NCBI RefSeq assembly: GCF_016093275.1
Contig: NZ_JAEDAK010000008.1
Span: 1-64,000, forward strand
DNA from: Inhella proteolytica
Lineage (GTDB): Bacteria; Pseudomonadota; Gammaproteobacteria; Burkholderiales; Burkholderiaceae_C
Length of the DNA stretch: 64,000 bases
Direction: 5' to 3'
Shown here in pieces: positions 27,314-35,985 of this stretch. Both the position numbers and the translations under genes were made by a program. The stretch's first letter is position 1; each line of letters begins with the position of its first letter. Below the pieces are notes generated by a model. It searched no databases and was not told where the DNA came from. It saw only the letters and a list, made by a program, of their open reading frames with translations.

Positions 27314-27761
27314 AGACGGCCTCGGCGCGCTCGACGAAGCGATCCACGAAGGTCGCGGCCACTTTGTCGAACACCGGGCTGAGCACGGCCTCGAGCGCAC
27401 CGCTCGAAAAGGCGTAGCGCAGCTCGAAGTCGATCTTGCAGGCATTCACCTCGCCCGGCGCGGCACCCGGGCGCGCCAAGGGCTTGAACAGCCAGTCGCC
27501 GTCCAGGTGCGTGAAGGGGCCATCGACCAGTTCGACGCGCACGCGCCGGTCGCCTTCATGGGTGTTGCGGGTGGTGAAGCTGCTGCGCACGCCGGCAAAG
27601 GCAAGGTCCAGTCGCGCGGTCAGGCCGTCTTCATGGCGGGCCAGCACCTGGGCCTTGTCGCACCAGGGCAGGAATTCGGGGTAGCGCTCCACGCCGGTGA
27701 CGAGATCCACCATCTCGCGCGGGCTGTACCAAAGCAGAACGGACTTCTTGACGGGCTTCAT
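27300..27761 (-). CDS. COQ10/START-domain protein (RatA)
   Basis: A 153-residue protein of the polyketide-cyclase/START fold. Its sequence SVLLWYSPREMVDLVTGVERYPEFLPWC is the start of the family, followed by ARLDLAFAGVRSSFTTRNTH and the terminal FDKVAATFVDRFVERAEAVYG. The homologous COQ10 binds ubiquinone. E. coli RatA was described as a ribosome-association toxin, but its conserved pairing with ratB/rnfH and divergence from smpB make a respiratory-lipid or ribosome-related role just as likely; the sequence does not decide. It is divergent from smpB with 62 bases between starts. Confidence 0.87.
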   Translation of the reverse strand: MKPVKKSVLLWYSPREMVDLVTGVERYPEFLPWCDKAQVLARHEDGLTARLDLAFAGVRSSFTTRNTHEGDRRVRVELVDGPFTHLDGDWLFKPLARPGAAPGEVNACKIDFELRYAFSSGALEAVLSPVFDKVAATFVDRFVERAEAVYGRR

Positions 27762-27823
27762 AGAATGCCGGCCATTCTAGGAACGCCCTGTCGGACTGCA
27801 GGGCGTTCGTTTTTGAGAACGCC

Positions 27824-28285
27824 ATGAGCATCGTCGACAACCGCCGCGCCCGATTTGAATACCACCTTGAGGAAGAGTACGAGGCGGGCATGGTGCTGGA
27901 GGGCTGGGAGGTCAAGGCCATCCGTTCCGGCCAGGTGCAGCTGACGGGCGCCTATGTGGTGGTGAAGGACGGCGAGCTGTTCCTGGTCGGCTGCCAGATC
28001 AACCCCCTGCGCACCGCAAGCACCCATGTGCGCCCCGAGGCGCAGCGCACCAAGAAGCTGCTGCTGGCCAAGCAGGAGATCCGACGCCTGATCGGCAAGA
28101 CCGAGCAGAAGGGCTACACCCTCGTGCCCCTGGACCTGCACTACAAGGGCGGGCGGGTGAAATGCCAGTTCGCGCTGGGCAAGGGCAAGGCCCTGCACGA
28201 CAAGCGCGAGACCGAGAAGAAGCGCGAGTGGGAAAAGGAAAAGGGCCGGCTGATGCGACACAAGATCTCATCGGCCAAGGAGTAA
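27824..28285 (+). CDS. smpB: SsrA-binding protein
   Basis: Delivers tmRNA to stalled ribosomes for trans-translation. The 153-residue protein has [20 protein letters not shown], the OB-fold core [28 protein letters not shown] and the basic C-terminal tail [20 protein letters not shown] that inserts into the ribosome. The start follows GAGAACGCC. It runs toward the DUF4123 gene with only 18 bases between stops and no recognisable terminator there. Confidence 0.96.
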   Translation: MSIVDNRRARFEYHLEEEYEAGMVLEGWEVKAIRSGQVQLTGAYVVVKDGELFLVGCQINPLRTASTHVRPEAQRTKKLLLAKQEIRRLIGKTEQKGYTLVPLDLHYKGGRVKCQFALGKGKALHDKRETEKKREWEKEKGRLMRHKISSAKE

Positions 28286-28303
28286 GCCCCCAGCCCCAAC
28301 CCG

Positions 28304-28837
28304 TCAGCCCTCCAGGCCCGCGCTGCCGCAGCGCAGCTGGGTCACAAGGCCATCCGCGCCCTGCAGGCTGATGCTGCGCACCGGGCCGAAAAAGGCCTGC
28401 AGTTGGTCGGGTTGCAGCACGCGCAGCGTGTCGGGCAGGGTGCGCGGGTCGTAGTAGCGCCAGTAAAGCGGCCTGCCACCGGGGCCGTAGATCACATTGA
28501 ACTTGCGCAGATGGCGGCGCAGTTCGGCAAAGCCGAGCGGGGCCTGGCCCGGCGGGGTGGGCGCCAGCTCCAGCACCATCGCCAGGCCGCTGGCAAACCA
28601 CTGCTGCAGCAGCTTTTCGCTCGCCGCATCCACCGACTTGAGCTGCCCGAGGTAGCCGGAGACGTCGGCCAGCTCCTCCGCCAGCTCGCCGGTGAACAGG
28701 CTCTCCAGTTGGCTGAAGAGCGCGGGCGGCAGTTCGCTGGCGCCGCCGGCCAGGCCGGCGCAATCGATCAGCACGAAGGGCGGGGGCGCTTGCGTAGTCT
28801 GCAGGGCAGACCACCACTGGCTGAAGGGGATGCTCAT
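28304..28837 (-). CDS. DUF4123 T6SS effector adaptor (Tap-like)
   Basis: A 177-residue protein with the DUF4123 pattern: PPFVLIDCAGLAG near the start, a central GLAMVLELAPT, then FAELRRHLRKFNVIYGPGGRPLYWRYYDPRTLPDTL split over a Phe/Tyr/Arg-rich stretch, and FFGPVRSI. Adaptors of this family (Tap/TEC) load a cognate effector onto VgrG. It lies two bases after vgrG and is the last gene of the T6SS run. Unusually, nothing follows on its strand: smpB converges 18 bases away, so the expected effector-immunity pair is missing here. Confidence 0.85.
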   Translation of the reverse strand: MSIPFSQWWSALQTTQAPPPFVLIDCAGLAGGASELPPALFSQLESLFTGELAEELADVSGYLGQLKSVDAASEKLLQQWFASGLAMVLELAPTPPGQAPLGFAELRRHLRKFNVIYGPGGRPLYWRYYDPRTLPDTLRVLQPDQLQAFFGPVRSISLQGADGLVTQLRCGSAGLEG

Positions 28838-28839
28838 GA

Positions 28840-30879
28840 TCAGGCGTTGCAGATTTCGCAGAAGGGCGTGGACGACGCGCGCGCGGCGGCCAACGCGGCG
28901 GCGGACTGGCTGATCGGTTTGTCGGTGCCGCCTTTGGAGTCCTTGGCCTCCTCGGCGTTCTTGGGCGTGTCCGGGCTCGCCCCGCTGCCAGAGCCGGCCG
29001 AGCCGCCCGAGTTGACAAACACCATCGGCCCACTGATGTGCACGCCGGCCGGGCTGACGTTGACGAAGCTGCCGCCGCACTTGAGCGAGATCTGCGCACT
29101 CGCTTCCAGCACGATGGTGGTGCCGGCCTTGAGGTGGATCTCGGTGCCGGCCTTGGCGGCCATCTTGGTGCCGCAATCGGCCTGCCAATCGGTGCCCACC
29201 TTGAGGTGCACACCCGCGGCCACCTTGGTGATCTGGTCGCCGCCGATGTCGGTGTGCACGTCCTTGACGAGCTTCTCGAAGACGTCCTTTTCGACCTTCA
29301 GATGGCTTTCATCGCCGATCCATTCGGTGCGCTTCTTGTTCGTGAAGAAGTTCAGGTCCTTCTCGGCGCGCAGATAGATCTCTTCGCTGCCCTTCTTGTC
29401 CTCGAAGCGCAGCTCGTTGAAGTTCGAGGCGCCGCCGCCGCTGCTGGAGCGGCTCTTCAGGCCCCAGCGCGTCTTTTCATCGGGCAGCTTGTAGGGCGGC
29501 ACGTTCTCGCCGTTGTAGACGCTGCCGATCACCAGCGGGCGGTCGGGGTCGCCTTCCAGGAACTGCACCACCACTTCCTGCCCCAGGCGCGGAATGGCGA
29601 TGGCGCCGTAGCCGTTGCCGGCCCAGGGCTGCATCACCCGGATCCAGCAGCTGGCGTCCTGGTCGGCCTTGCCATAGCGGTCCCAGCGGAACTGCACCTT
29701 GATGCGGCCATGCTTGTCGACATGGATTTCCTCGCCGCTGGGGCCCACCACGGTCGCCGTCTGCGGGCCGGAGATCAGCGGCTTGGGCGTGAGCTGGGCG
29801 GGGCGGAAGGGCGTCTTGAGGGCAATGCCTTCGAGCTCGCAGCGGAACTCGAAACCCTGGTCACCGGCGGAGCTGTCGGCACTGCTGTGCGCCAAATAGC
29901 GGGTGGCCACGATCAGGTGCTTGTCGTTGTAGGCGGCGACCGGATGCTTGGCGAGCTTGAAGCTGCGCCCCGGGCTGAAGCCGCGCACCGGGCCGAAGCC
30001 GCGGAAGACCTGGTAGCGGGCGTGCAAGGCCTCCAGGCGCAGCTTGGCCACGGCCTTGGCTTCGGTCGCCGTGGTGGCGCCGGCCGGGTCGTCGAACATG
30101 GCAAAGCTGCTCAAGGGGTGCGAGAGCGCCTTGTCGGCTTGCCCTTCCACCAGGGTGCGAGGCTTGATGTAGTCGTAATCGCGCACCACGAAGCGGCCGC
30201 TCTGCACCTCGTGCACGCCTTCCCAGCGCAGCATCAATTCCTTGTCGTCGCGGCTGTCGGAATCGAAGTGGACTTCCTCGTAGCCGGTCGCCGGGGTATG
30301 GGCACTGGGGTTGTCGGCCAGCACCAGCTCATGCTTGCCGTTGCTGTGCTCGAAGAAGTAGTAGATGCCCTCTTCCTCCATCAGCCGGCTGACGAAGTTG
30401 AAGTCGGTCTCGCGGTACTGCACGCAGTACTCGCGCTGGCGATAGCTGCCATTGCAGTCCTTGCGGAAGCTGCACAGTGCTCCATGGGCACGGAAGACGG
30501 TTTCGATGATGTCCAGCGCGCTCTTGTTCTGGAAGATGCGGCTGTTGGACTGGCGCTGCAGGAACCACAGCCAGGGGCTGAGCGTGGCCTCGTAGATGTA
30601 GCTCTTGGTGCTGGTGGCACCGTCCACGGTGTCGCGATATTCGCTCGCGCCCGTCCAGCGAGTGAAGTAGCCATTGAAGTAGCGCGACTGCTCACCCTTG
30701 CCGATCAGGCGCATGGTGGCGTTCTGGCCCAGCATGTCGGTGGGCGCGATGTCGGGGCGCTTGCTCTTGAGGCGCAGGCGGAACTCACTCAGGCGCGACA
30801 GGCCTTCGGTTCCATCCAGTTCAAGCAGCAGCAGGGCATGCGGGCCCAGCGTGGTGTCGATGGCGAGTGGCAGCGGCAT
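28840..30879 (-). CDS. vgrG: T6SS spike protein VgrG (TssI)
   Basis: A 679-residue protein forming the trimeric needle tip. The gp27-like N-terminal region runs from LPLAIDTTLGPHALLLLELDG through ESRFxxx-type beta domains (NFVSRLMEEEGIYYFFEH). The gp5-like OB-fold and beta-helix contain VVGPSGEEIHVDKHGRIKV, RWDRYGKADQDASCWIRV and GNGYGAIAIPRLGQEVVVQF. A DUF2345-like tail (SLKCGGSFVNVSPAGVHIS) is followed by a low-complexity Ser/Gly/Asp segment and an Ala-rich end with PFCEIC. No known enzymatic C-terminal domain is present, so it is a carrier VgrG. The C-terminal extension may dock the DUF4123 adaptor or a tip protein. Confidence 0.95.
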   Translation of the reverse strand: MPLPLAIDTTLGPHALLLLELDGTEGLSRLSEFRLRLKSKRPDIAPTDMLGQNATMRLIGKGEQSRYFNGYFTRWTGASEYRDTVDGATSTKSYIYEATLSPWLWFLQRQSNSRIFQNKSALDIIETVFRAHGALCSFRKDCNGSYRQREYCVQYRETDFNFVSRLMEEEGIYYFFEHSNGKHELVLADNPSAHTPATGYEEVHFDSDSRDDKELMLRWEGVHEVQSGRFVVRDYDYIKPRTLVEGQADKALSHPLSSFAMFDDPAGATTATEAKAVAKLRLEALHARYQVFRGFGPVRGFSPGRSFKLAKHPVAAYNDKHLIVATRYLAHSSADSSAGDQGFEFRCELEGIALKTPFRPAQLTPKPLISGPQTATVVGPSGEEIHVDKHGRIKVQFRWDRYGKADQDASCWIRVMQPWAGNGYGAIAIPRLGQEVVVQFLEGDPDRPLVIGSVYNGENVPPYKLPDEKTRWGLKSRSSSGGGASNFNELRFEDKKGSEEIYLRAEKDLNFFTNKKRTEWIGDESHLKVEKDVFEKLVKDVHTDIGGDQITKVAAGVHLKVGTDWQADCGTKMAAKAGTEIHLKAGTTIVLEASAQISLKCGGSFVNVSPAGVHISGPMVFVNSGGSAGSGSGASPDTPKNAEEAKDSKGGTDKPISQSAAALAAARASSTPFCEICNA

Positions 30880-30916
30880 GGCGTTCTCCGGAAGGCGGTT
30901 CGATTCTCAGGGCCCA

Positions 30917-32269
30917 TCAAGGACCGTGGGGGGCGTGGAGCCCCTGCGGCCGGGCATCAAAGCTGGGGCGCATGGGTTGGCAGTAGTCGTCTGCGTCGCG
31001 CCCGGGCGCGCGCCGGCCCAGCCATTGCGTCCAACCCAGGCCCTGGCCGCCCTGCGCGCCGGGGGGCGCCAGGCGTGCGGCCGGTGCATCGCTGGCGCGC
31101 AGTACCAGCTGCAGCTCCCAGTCCCACTCGGGACCGACGTACAGGGCCACCAGGTCGCGCAGCTCCTGGTGGGCGGGGGCGCTGGGCAGGAAGCGTTCGT
31201 AGTCGGCCAGGCTAAGCGGGCCCAGCACCAGGCGGAAGCGCGAGCTGCAATCCCAGACCTGCGCCCCCGCCACCGCGTCTTGCCCCAGCCTGGCAAAGCG
31301 CTGGCCCAGGCGGCTGCGCTCCTCCTTCGGGATGGGCAGCCAGCGCGCACGGAACTCCTGCACCCGCACGCGCAGGCCGAAGTAGTGCCCGAGCATGCCG
31401 GCCAGGCTGGCCGGGCTGCGCACCCGGCGCGAGAGCGTGGCGGCAAAGGCCTGCTTGAAGGCCGGGGGAATCAGGTCGCGCGCCGCCAGCGGGCCATGGG
31501 CAAGCCCGGCCAGCGCCGCCAGCCGATCGGCCAGCGGGTGGCCGGCATGCGGACGCTGCGACGCCCCCGGCTCGGGTGCGGCCAGTTCGGCATCCACCCC
31601 CAGCACGGCCTGGGCATCGGCCCAGGCGCGGTAGAGCAGGCCGAGCTGGCGCCGCTGCAGCACATTGAGGAAGGCGACAAAGCTCTGGCGGTCTTCCTGG
31701 CGCTGGCTGCCCGACTGCAGGTCGCGCGCGTGCTGCGTCCAGGCGTAGGGCATGGCGCCGTTCGGGCCCAGCAGGCCCAGCGCATGCTGGGCGACGCGGG
31801 CACGTGCGCGCTTGGCATCCGGCCCCTGCAGGCTCACCACTTCCTTGGGCGCGAAACCCAGCAGCAGGGCCTGGTCGATGCGCACGGCCTCGCGATCCGG
31901 GTTGCTGGAGTAGCCCAGGCGCTCGTGGCCGGGTTGGGCGGCCTGCAGCAGGCGCAGGGCGGCGAACAGGCTGGGCTGCACGTCCTCGGCCCCGAGCGCG
32001 GCCAGGGCCTGGTCTGTCGTCCAGGCCTGCGCGGGCAAATCCTGCAGGCCGCGGCGCAGGCGCTGGTCAAGCTGCAGCGCCGCCAGCACCGCGGCCGCAT
32101 CGGCGCGCGCCAGCACGGTGCGCAGCACGCGCCAGCGCGAACGCCAGTCGGAGGGCAGCCCTTCGAGCGTGCGCCCCTGGCCCGCCAGGACCGAACGCAG
32201 CAGGCCTCGCAGCCGCTGCGACTCGGCCCCGCTCAGGCGTCGGGCCGGCGTCCGAGTCGCGCGCGCCAT
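30917..32269 (-). CDS. tssG: T6SS baseplate subunit TssG
   Basis: About 450 residues of the TssG/ImpH family, which with TssF, TssE and TssK builds the baseplate wedge. The chain has LRLLQAAQPGHERLGYSSNP, VRIDQALLLGFAPKEV and a mid-section of FLNVLQRRQLGLLYRAWADA. The last third shows RLGQDAVAGAQVWDCSSRFRL and FLPSAPAHQELRDLVALYVG. The ATG at 32269 has a purine-rich site (GAGCGAGG) about seven bases upstream; another ATG at 32287 is worse spaced. Either way the start lies inside the tssF 3' end, so the two are coupled. Confidence 0.93.
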   Translation of the reverse strand: MARATRTPARRLSGAESQRLRGLLRSVLAGQGRTLEGLPSDWRSRWRVLRTVLARADAAAVLAALQLDQRLRRGLQDLPAQAWTTDQALAALGAEDVQPSLFAALRLLQAAQPGHERLGYSSNPDREAVRIDQALLLGFAPKEVVSLQGPDAKRARARVAQHALGLLGPNGAMPYAWTQHARDLQSGSQRQEDRQSFVAFLNVLQRRQLGLLYRAWADAQAVLGVDAELAAPEPGASQRPHAGHPLADRLAALAGLAHGPLAARDLIPPAFKQAFAATLSRRVRSPASLAGMLGHYFGLRVRVQEFRARWLPIPKEERSRLGQRFARLGQDAVAGAQVWDCSSRFRLVLGPLSLADYERFLPSAPAHQELRDLVALYVGPEWDWELQLVLRASDAPAARLAPPGAQGGQGLGWTQWLGRRAPGRDADDYCQPMRPSFDARPQGLHAPHGP

Positions 32270-34140
32270 CGCAGGGCCTCGCTCCATTCCTTCATTTCGA
32301 GACGCGTCTCGACGAAGGAGTTGATGGCCACATGGCTGGCCAGGAAGTGCTCGATGACGGCCGCGAGCAGGAAGGGCGAGCCGCCGTCAAAGCCGCGCTC
32401 GCTCATCTCCAGCGTGAGCTGCAAGCCGCGCGCAAAGCCAAGCGGCCCGCCCCCAGGCACGCGCCGCGTGACGGCCTGCGTGCGCACCGCCAACAGCCCC
32501 TCGGCCTGGCGGTGCAGGAAATGGGCACGCTGGGGCGCGTAGAGCGTCAGCACGGCGCGCAGGGCATCCGCTCCGCGCACGCTGCCGCCGTCGATCAGCG
32601 ACAGGTAGTTGACGAACAGATGGCTGAGCGCGGTCCAGGGCTCGAAGCCGTCGACGGCGTAATCAAGCGCTTCGGAGGGCGGCACCACCGCCACGATGCG
32701 CTGCACCGGCAGGCTGTCCACCGCCTCGTAGTGCGCCGCCGCCGGCTGGTTGCGCAGGTAGCGCGGCGTTTCGCGGTCCATCACCAGGGCGCGGAACGAG
32801 AGGTACTGCAGGCCGCGCCCCTGCGGGCCGGCGCCGCGCTCGGCCAGCGCGATGTAGAGCTCGGTGCCGACGGCCGGCGCGCGCGCGCCTTCCATCTCGC
32901 CCTGCAGGCTGTCGCCCTGCAGCCAGGCGCGCTGCGCCTCGATCTCGCGCTGCGTGAGCTTGCGGCGCTCGCGCCGCTGCGTGTAGAAGCTGGAGGTGGC
33001 CAGACGACCGCTGCTGGCCACCTCGAAGATGGGCGCGAAGCGGCGCTCGAAGCCCTCGCCCCCGCCCACCACGTCGAGCAGCTGCACCACCTCGAGGCGC
33101 CGGGCCTGATGGGCGTCGGCGACGACGCGGTACTCCGTCTTGCCCGGGCTGATGTCGCAGCGGTCCAGGCCGCGCTCGCGCAGGTTCACCGCCGGGGTGC
33201 AGAACAGCGCCAGGGAGTTGGCACGCACCGCACCCTCGAGCTTGGCGTAGTTGGCGCCCACATGCAGATGGATGAAGAGCTTGCGGCCGCTCATCTTGGC
33301 CAGCAGCGGGCGCAGGCCCTGCAGCTCGAAGAAACGGAATTTCTCGGGCAGGGCCGCGAACTCGCGCAGCACCCGGAAGCCCGCATGACCACGCACCGGC
33401 ATGCGCAGCAGAGCCTCGTCCTCGTCAAAGCCGATGTGGCGCACCGTGCTGCCGGGCAGCCAATGGGCATCGCGCCGGCCCGCGGCATCGCTGGACAGCC
33501 CCACCGCGATGCAGCGACCGGCAATCAGCTCCATCAGCTGGCTGGCATGAGGTTCGCCGATGGCGACGAACACGGGCAGTCGGTCCAGATCGAGTTGGGC
33601 CAGATCGCCCTCCCCGGCCAGCTCCAGCTCCAGCCGCAGACTGGCCTCGGCACGGCCCCAGCCCGGATCGCCTTGGCGCTCGGGCCGGGCGCCCAGGTAT
33701 TGCACGTCGACCAGCTGCAGCGGGAACAGCTGCACCGCGCGGCAGGTCTCGAACTCGCAGCGCAGATCGGGCAGGCCGCGCACGCCGCCCACGACGACGG
33801 CGCCGCGCGGCACGGCCGGGCCGCCCATGAGCTTGTCGTCGGCCAGCTGCGGCTGCAGCTGCAGCACACAGGCCGGCGGCGTGGGGGCCAGCCAGCCGGG
33901 GAAAAGCACGTCCAGCAACTGCTGGGTGAAGACCGGGTATTGGCTGTCGAGCTTGAGCCGCGTGCGCGCGGCCAGGAAGGCCACGCCTTCGAGCAGGCGT
34001 TCGACGTAGGGGTCCTCGACCCGCCCCTTGTCGAGCGCCAGCATGGCGGCGGCGCTCGGGTACTCGGCCGCGAACTCGCGGGCCTCGCCGCGCAGGTGCT
34101 CGAGTTCCTCGTTGTAGAGCTCGATCAGGCGTGGGTTCAT
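32233..34140 (-). CDS. tssF: T6SS baseplate subunit TssF
   Basis: A 635-residue protein beginning MNPRLIELYNEELEHLRG, the typical TssF/ImpG start, followed by REFAAEYPSAAAMLAL, KVEDPYVERLLEG-like residues and LKLDSQYPVFTQQLLDVLFP. Later are FCTPAVNLRERGLDRCDIS and VVDRETP-type barrel sequence with LRNQPAAAHYEAVDSLPV. It forms the wedge with TssG, whose start it overlaps. It lies 28 bases after tssE. Confidence 0.95.
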   Translation of the reverse strand: MNPRLIELYNEELEHLRGEAREFAAEYPSAAAMLALDKGRVEDPYVERLLEGVAFLAARTRLKLDSQYPVFTQQLLDVLFPGWLAPTPPACVLQLQPQLADDKLMGGPAVPRGAVVVGGVRGLPDLRCEFETCRAVQLFPLQLVDVQYLGARPERQGDPGWGRAEASLRLELELAGEGDLAQLDLDRLPVFVAIGEPHASQLMELIAGRCIAVGLSSDAAGRRDAHWLPGSTVRHIGFDEDEALLRMPVRGHAGFRVLREFAALPEKFRFFELQGLRPLLAKMSGRKLFIHLHVGANYAKLEGAVRANSLALFCTPAVNLRERGLDRCDISPGKTEYRVVADAHQARRLEVVQLLDVVGGGEGFERRFAPIFEVASSGRLATSSFYTQRRERRKLTQREIEAQRAWLQGDSLQGEMEGARAPAVGTELYIALAERGAGPQGRGLQYLSFRALVMDRETPRYLRNQPAAAHYEAVDSLPVQRIVAVVPPSEALDYAVDGFEPWTALSHLFVNYLSLIDGGSVRGADALRAVLTLYAPQRAHFLHRQAEGLLAVRTQAVTRRVPGGGPLGFARGLQLTLEMSERGFDGGSPFLLAAVIEHFLASHVAINSFVETRLEMKEWSEALRWRARLGRRPDA

Positions 34141-34168
34141 GGAAGCGGAGCGATGCGGAGTCGGCGCG

Positions 34169-34633
34169 TCATGCGATCACCTTGGCCTGACCGGTTTCCA
34201 GATCGAGTTCGGTGCGCACTTCGAATTCCTGCAAGGGATTGGCGCGCAGATAGCCCTGCACCGAGAACTTCAGGGTGTTGAAATGCGGCACCCCCGGCTC
34301 GACCAGCGGCAGCACCTCGAGATGGTCGGGGTGGATGCGCGGCTCGAAGAACATGATGCGGCGACGGATTTCCTCGGCCACGCGGCGCGGTGCCATCGTG
34401 GACTGGGTGCGGCCCGAGTACACGGGCACGCCGAAGCCGATCACGGACTGCTGCACGGCCTCGGGTAGCTCGATGCCATCGAGCTGCTGCGGTGCCTCGG
34501 TATTGAGCAGCCACTCCAGGTTGCGGATGACGTCGCGTCGCACGTCCTCCCAGCTGCTCTTGACCGCGCGCTGCCCCCGGCCGTCCAGGGCATTGCCCCA
34601 ACGTTCCAGCAGGCAGGGGAGGAAGAAACTCAT
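34169..34633 (-). CDS. tssE: T6SS baseplate subunit TssE (gp25-like)
   Basis: A 154-residue protein related to phage T4 gp25, the baseplate component that starts sheath assembly. It has LLERWGNAL, VRRDVIRNLEWLLNT, the gp25 segment VQQSVIGFGVPVYSG and IRRRIMFFEPRI with LEVLPL. The family EPR motif is present as FEPRI. It lies ten bases after tagJ and 28 before tssF. Confidence 0.93.
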   Translation of the reverse strand: MSFFLPCLLERWGNALDGRGQRAVKSSWEDVRRDVIRNLEWLLNTEAPQQLDGIELPEAVQQSVIGFGVPVYSGRTQSTMAPRRVAEEIRRRIMFFEPRIHPDHLEVLPLVEPGVPHFNTLKFSVQGYLRANPLQEFEVRTELDLETGQAKVIA

Positions 34634-34643
34634 GGGCGTGGGC

Positions 34644-35408
34644 TCACGAGGTGAACAGCAGTTCGCGGACGTCCAACAGGCCGCATTCGCCGCCGTCGGT
34701 CATCAGGGTCTTCTGGCCGCGGCCGAGGTAGCTGTCGCCATCCAGGGCCTGCCAGTCGGTGCGCTCGCCCAGCATCTGGGCGTCATTCTGCGGGAAGGGG
34801 TAGCGCGCCGGCAGGAAGACTTCGACGCTGCCTTCGTCGCCCAGCTCCAGCAGGGCATGCAGCCAGAGGCGGTCGCGGATCTCGGTGGGTGGGCGCGATT
34901 CGATGCGCCGCACCAAGCTCCAGGGCAGCCACAGGTACTTGCCCTGCACCATCACCTCCAGGCACGGGCCGAGCCGGGCGTCGCCATCGCACAGCCATTC
35001 GAAGGGCTGGCCATTGAGCGTGCCCTGGCGTGCCGGGCTGTCCTGCTGCGCCCGGGCGAGCAAGGCCGCCGCGGCCGGCCATTGCGCGGCCTGCGAGCCA
35101 TCGCCCAGCGTCTGCAGGCCGGCGGCCAGGCTGGCGAACCAGGCGGGCGGCTCACCCAGGCAGGTCGGCGTCTGGCGCCCGGCAAACACCTCCTGGCGCT
35201 GCGCTTCGGCCTGCAGCAGCAGGTGGCAGGCCGCTACTTCCATCGTCCAGCTGCTGTCGATCGCCAGCAAGGCATCGAGCTGGGTGCGCGCGCGGTCGAA
35301 CTCGCCGCGGGCGGCAAAGATCTGCCACAAGGCGCTGCGCGCCTTGATGTCACCCGGGCTGGCTTGCACCCGGCGTTTGGCGTCTTCGAACAATGCATCA
35401 AGTGCCAT
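34644..35408 (-). CDS. tagJ: T6SS accessory protein TagJ (ImpE)
   Basis: A 254-residue protein of the ImpE/TagJ family. The first half is TPR-like (SPGDIKARSALWQIFAARGE, FDRARTQLDALLAID, TMEVAACHLLLQAEAQR). The second half contains GDARLGPCLEVMVQGKYLWL, the conserved ImpE block, and ends TDGGECGLLDVRELLF. In Pseudomonas TagJ binds the sheath subunit TssB and tunes recruitment of ClpV. Its presence between hcp and tssE groups this locus with the tagJ-containing T6SS subtypes. It is separated from hcp by a strong hairpin (35426-35452). Confidence 0.92.
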   Translation of the reverse strand: MALDALFEDAKRRVQASPGDIKARSALWQIFAARGEFDRARTQLDALLAIDSSWTMEVAACHLLLQAEAQRQEVFAGRQTPTCLGEPPAWFASLAAGLQTLGDGSQAAQWPAAAALLARAQQDSPARQGTLNGQPFEWLCDGDARLGPCLEVMVQGKYLWLPWSLVRRIESRPPTEIRDRLWLHALLELGDEGSVEVFLPARYPFPQNDAQMLGERTDWQALDGDSYLGRGQKTLMTDGGECGLLDVRELLFTS

Positions 35409-35425
35409 GGAGACCCCCAGAACAA

Positions 35426-35452
35426 ACCGGGGTCTGCATGGCAGACCCCGGT
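35426..35452 (-). terminator. Hairpin between hcp and tagJ, probable attenuator
   Basis: A perfect 12-bp GC-rich stem (35426-35437 with 35441-35452) with a 3-base loop lies 20 bases downstream of the hcp stop on the minus strand. It is followed by TTTGTTCTG rather than a full T-tract, so it is at best a partial terminator. It probably stabilises the hcp transcript or reduces downstream transcription, giving Hcp an excess over the baseplate genes. Confidence 0.7.
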
Positions 35453-35471
35453 GAACCGAACAAGTTGAGGC

Positions 35472-35957
35472 TTAGGCCTTCTTGTTCTTCTGCACGTCGA
35501 AGCCGGCGATGACCGGGCCGCCCTTCTTGGCGCCCTTGTTGTCCTGCTCCTGGTACTCGACCTTGTACTCGCGGAAGGCGATGCACACGGTCTCGATCGG
35601 GGTGTCGTTGGCAGCACCGCCGACCTGCACGCTGGAGATCAGCAGATCGTTCATGGTGATCTTCAGGAACGGCACGACGGCATCTCCACCGGCCTTGCAG
35701 AAGGTCATGACCGCATCCTTGATGTGCTTGCCGGTGCAGCAGGCTTCCATCAGCTTGGGCGAGGCCTTGTCCATCATGTGCATGAAGGTCATGTCATTGA
35801 GGTTGACCTTGCCGGCCGAACCGCCGGTGCTGGAACCGAAGTTCGTGGGCATGGACATGCCCCAGCTCCAGGACTCGACCTGGATCTGCTTTTCGAAACC
35901 GGTGACCTCGGACATGCCTTCGATGCCGTCGATCTTGATGTGGATATTGACTGCCAT
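35472..35957 (-). CDS. hcp: T6SS tube protein Hcp (TssD)
   Basis: A 161-residue protein that stacks as hexamers to form the inner tube. It starts AVNIHIKIDGIEGMSEVTGF, with SWGMSMPTNF, GKVNLNDMTFMHMMDKASP, and ends with VEYQEQDNKGAKKGGPVIAG. This is the long-loop Hcp form typical of the tagJ-type clusters. A good ribosome site (AAGGAG) precedes the ATG. It lies 28 bases after tssC and is followed by a strong hairpin. No effector extension is present. Confidence 0.96.
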   Translation of the reverse strand: MAVNIHIKIDGIEGMSEVTGFEKQIQVESWSWGMSMPTNFGSSTGGSAGKVNLNDMTFMHMMDKASPKLMEACCTGKHIKDAVMTFCKAGGDAVVPFLKITMNDLLISSVQVGGAANDTPIETVCIAFREYKVEYQEQDNKGAKKGGPVIAGFDVQKNKKA

Positions 35958-35985
35958 GGTTTGCTCCTTGTGGGATGGTTAGCGC

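Noticed and set aside
27300-27761. Calling ratA/ratB a toxin-antitoxin module
   Set aside because: RatA is a COQ10/START protein conserved with rnfH and smpB; RatB is not an antitoxin, and the pair is a widespread housekeeping arrangement.
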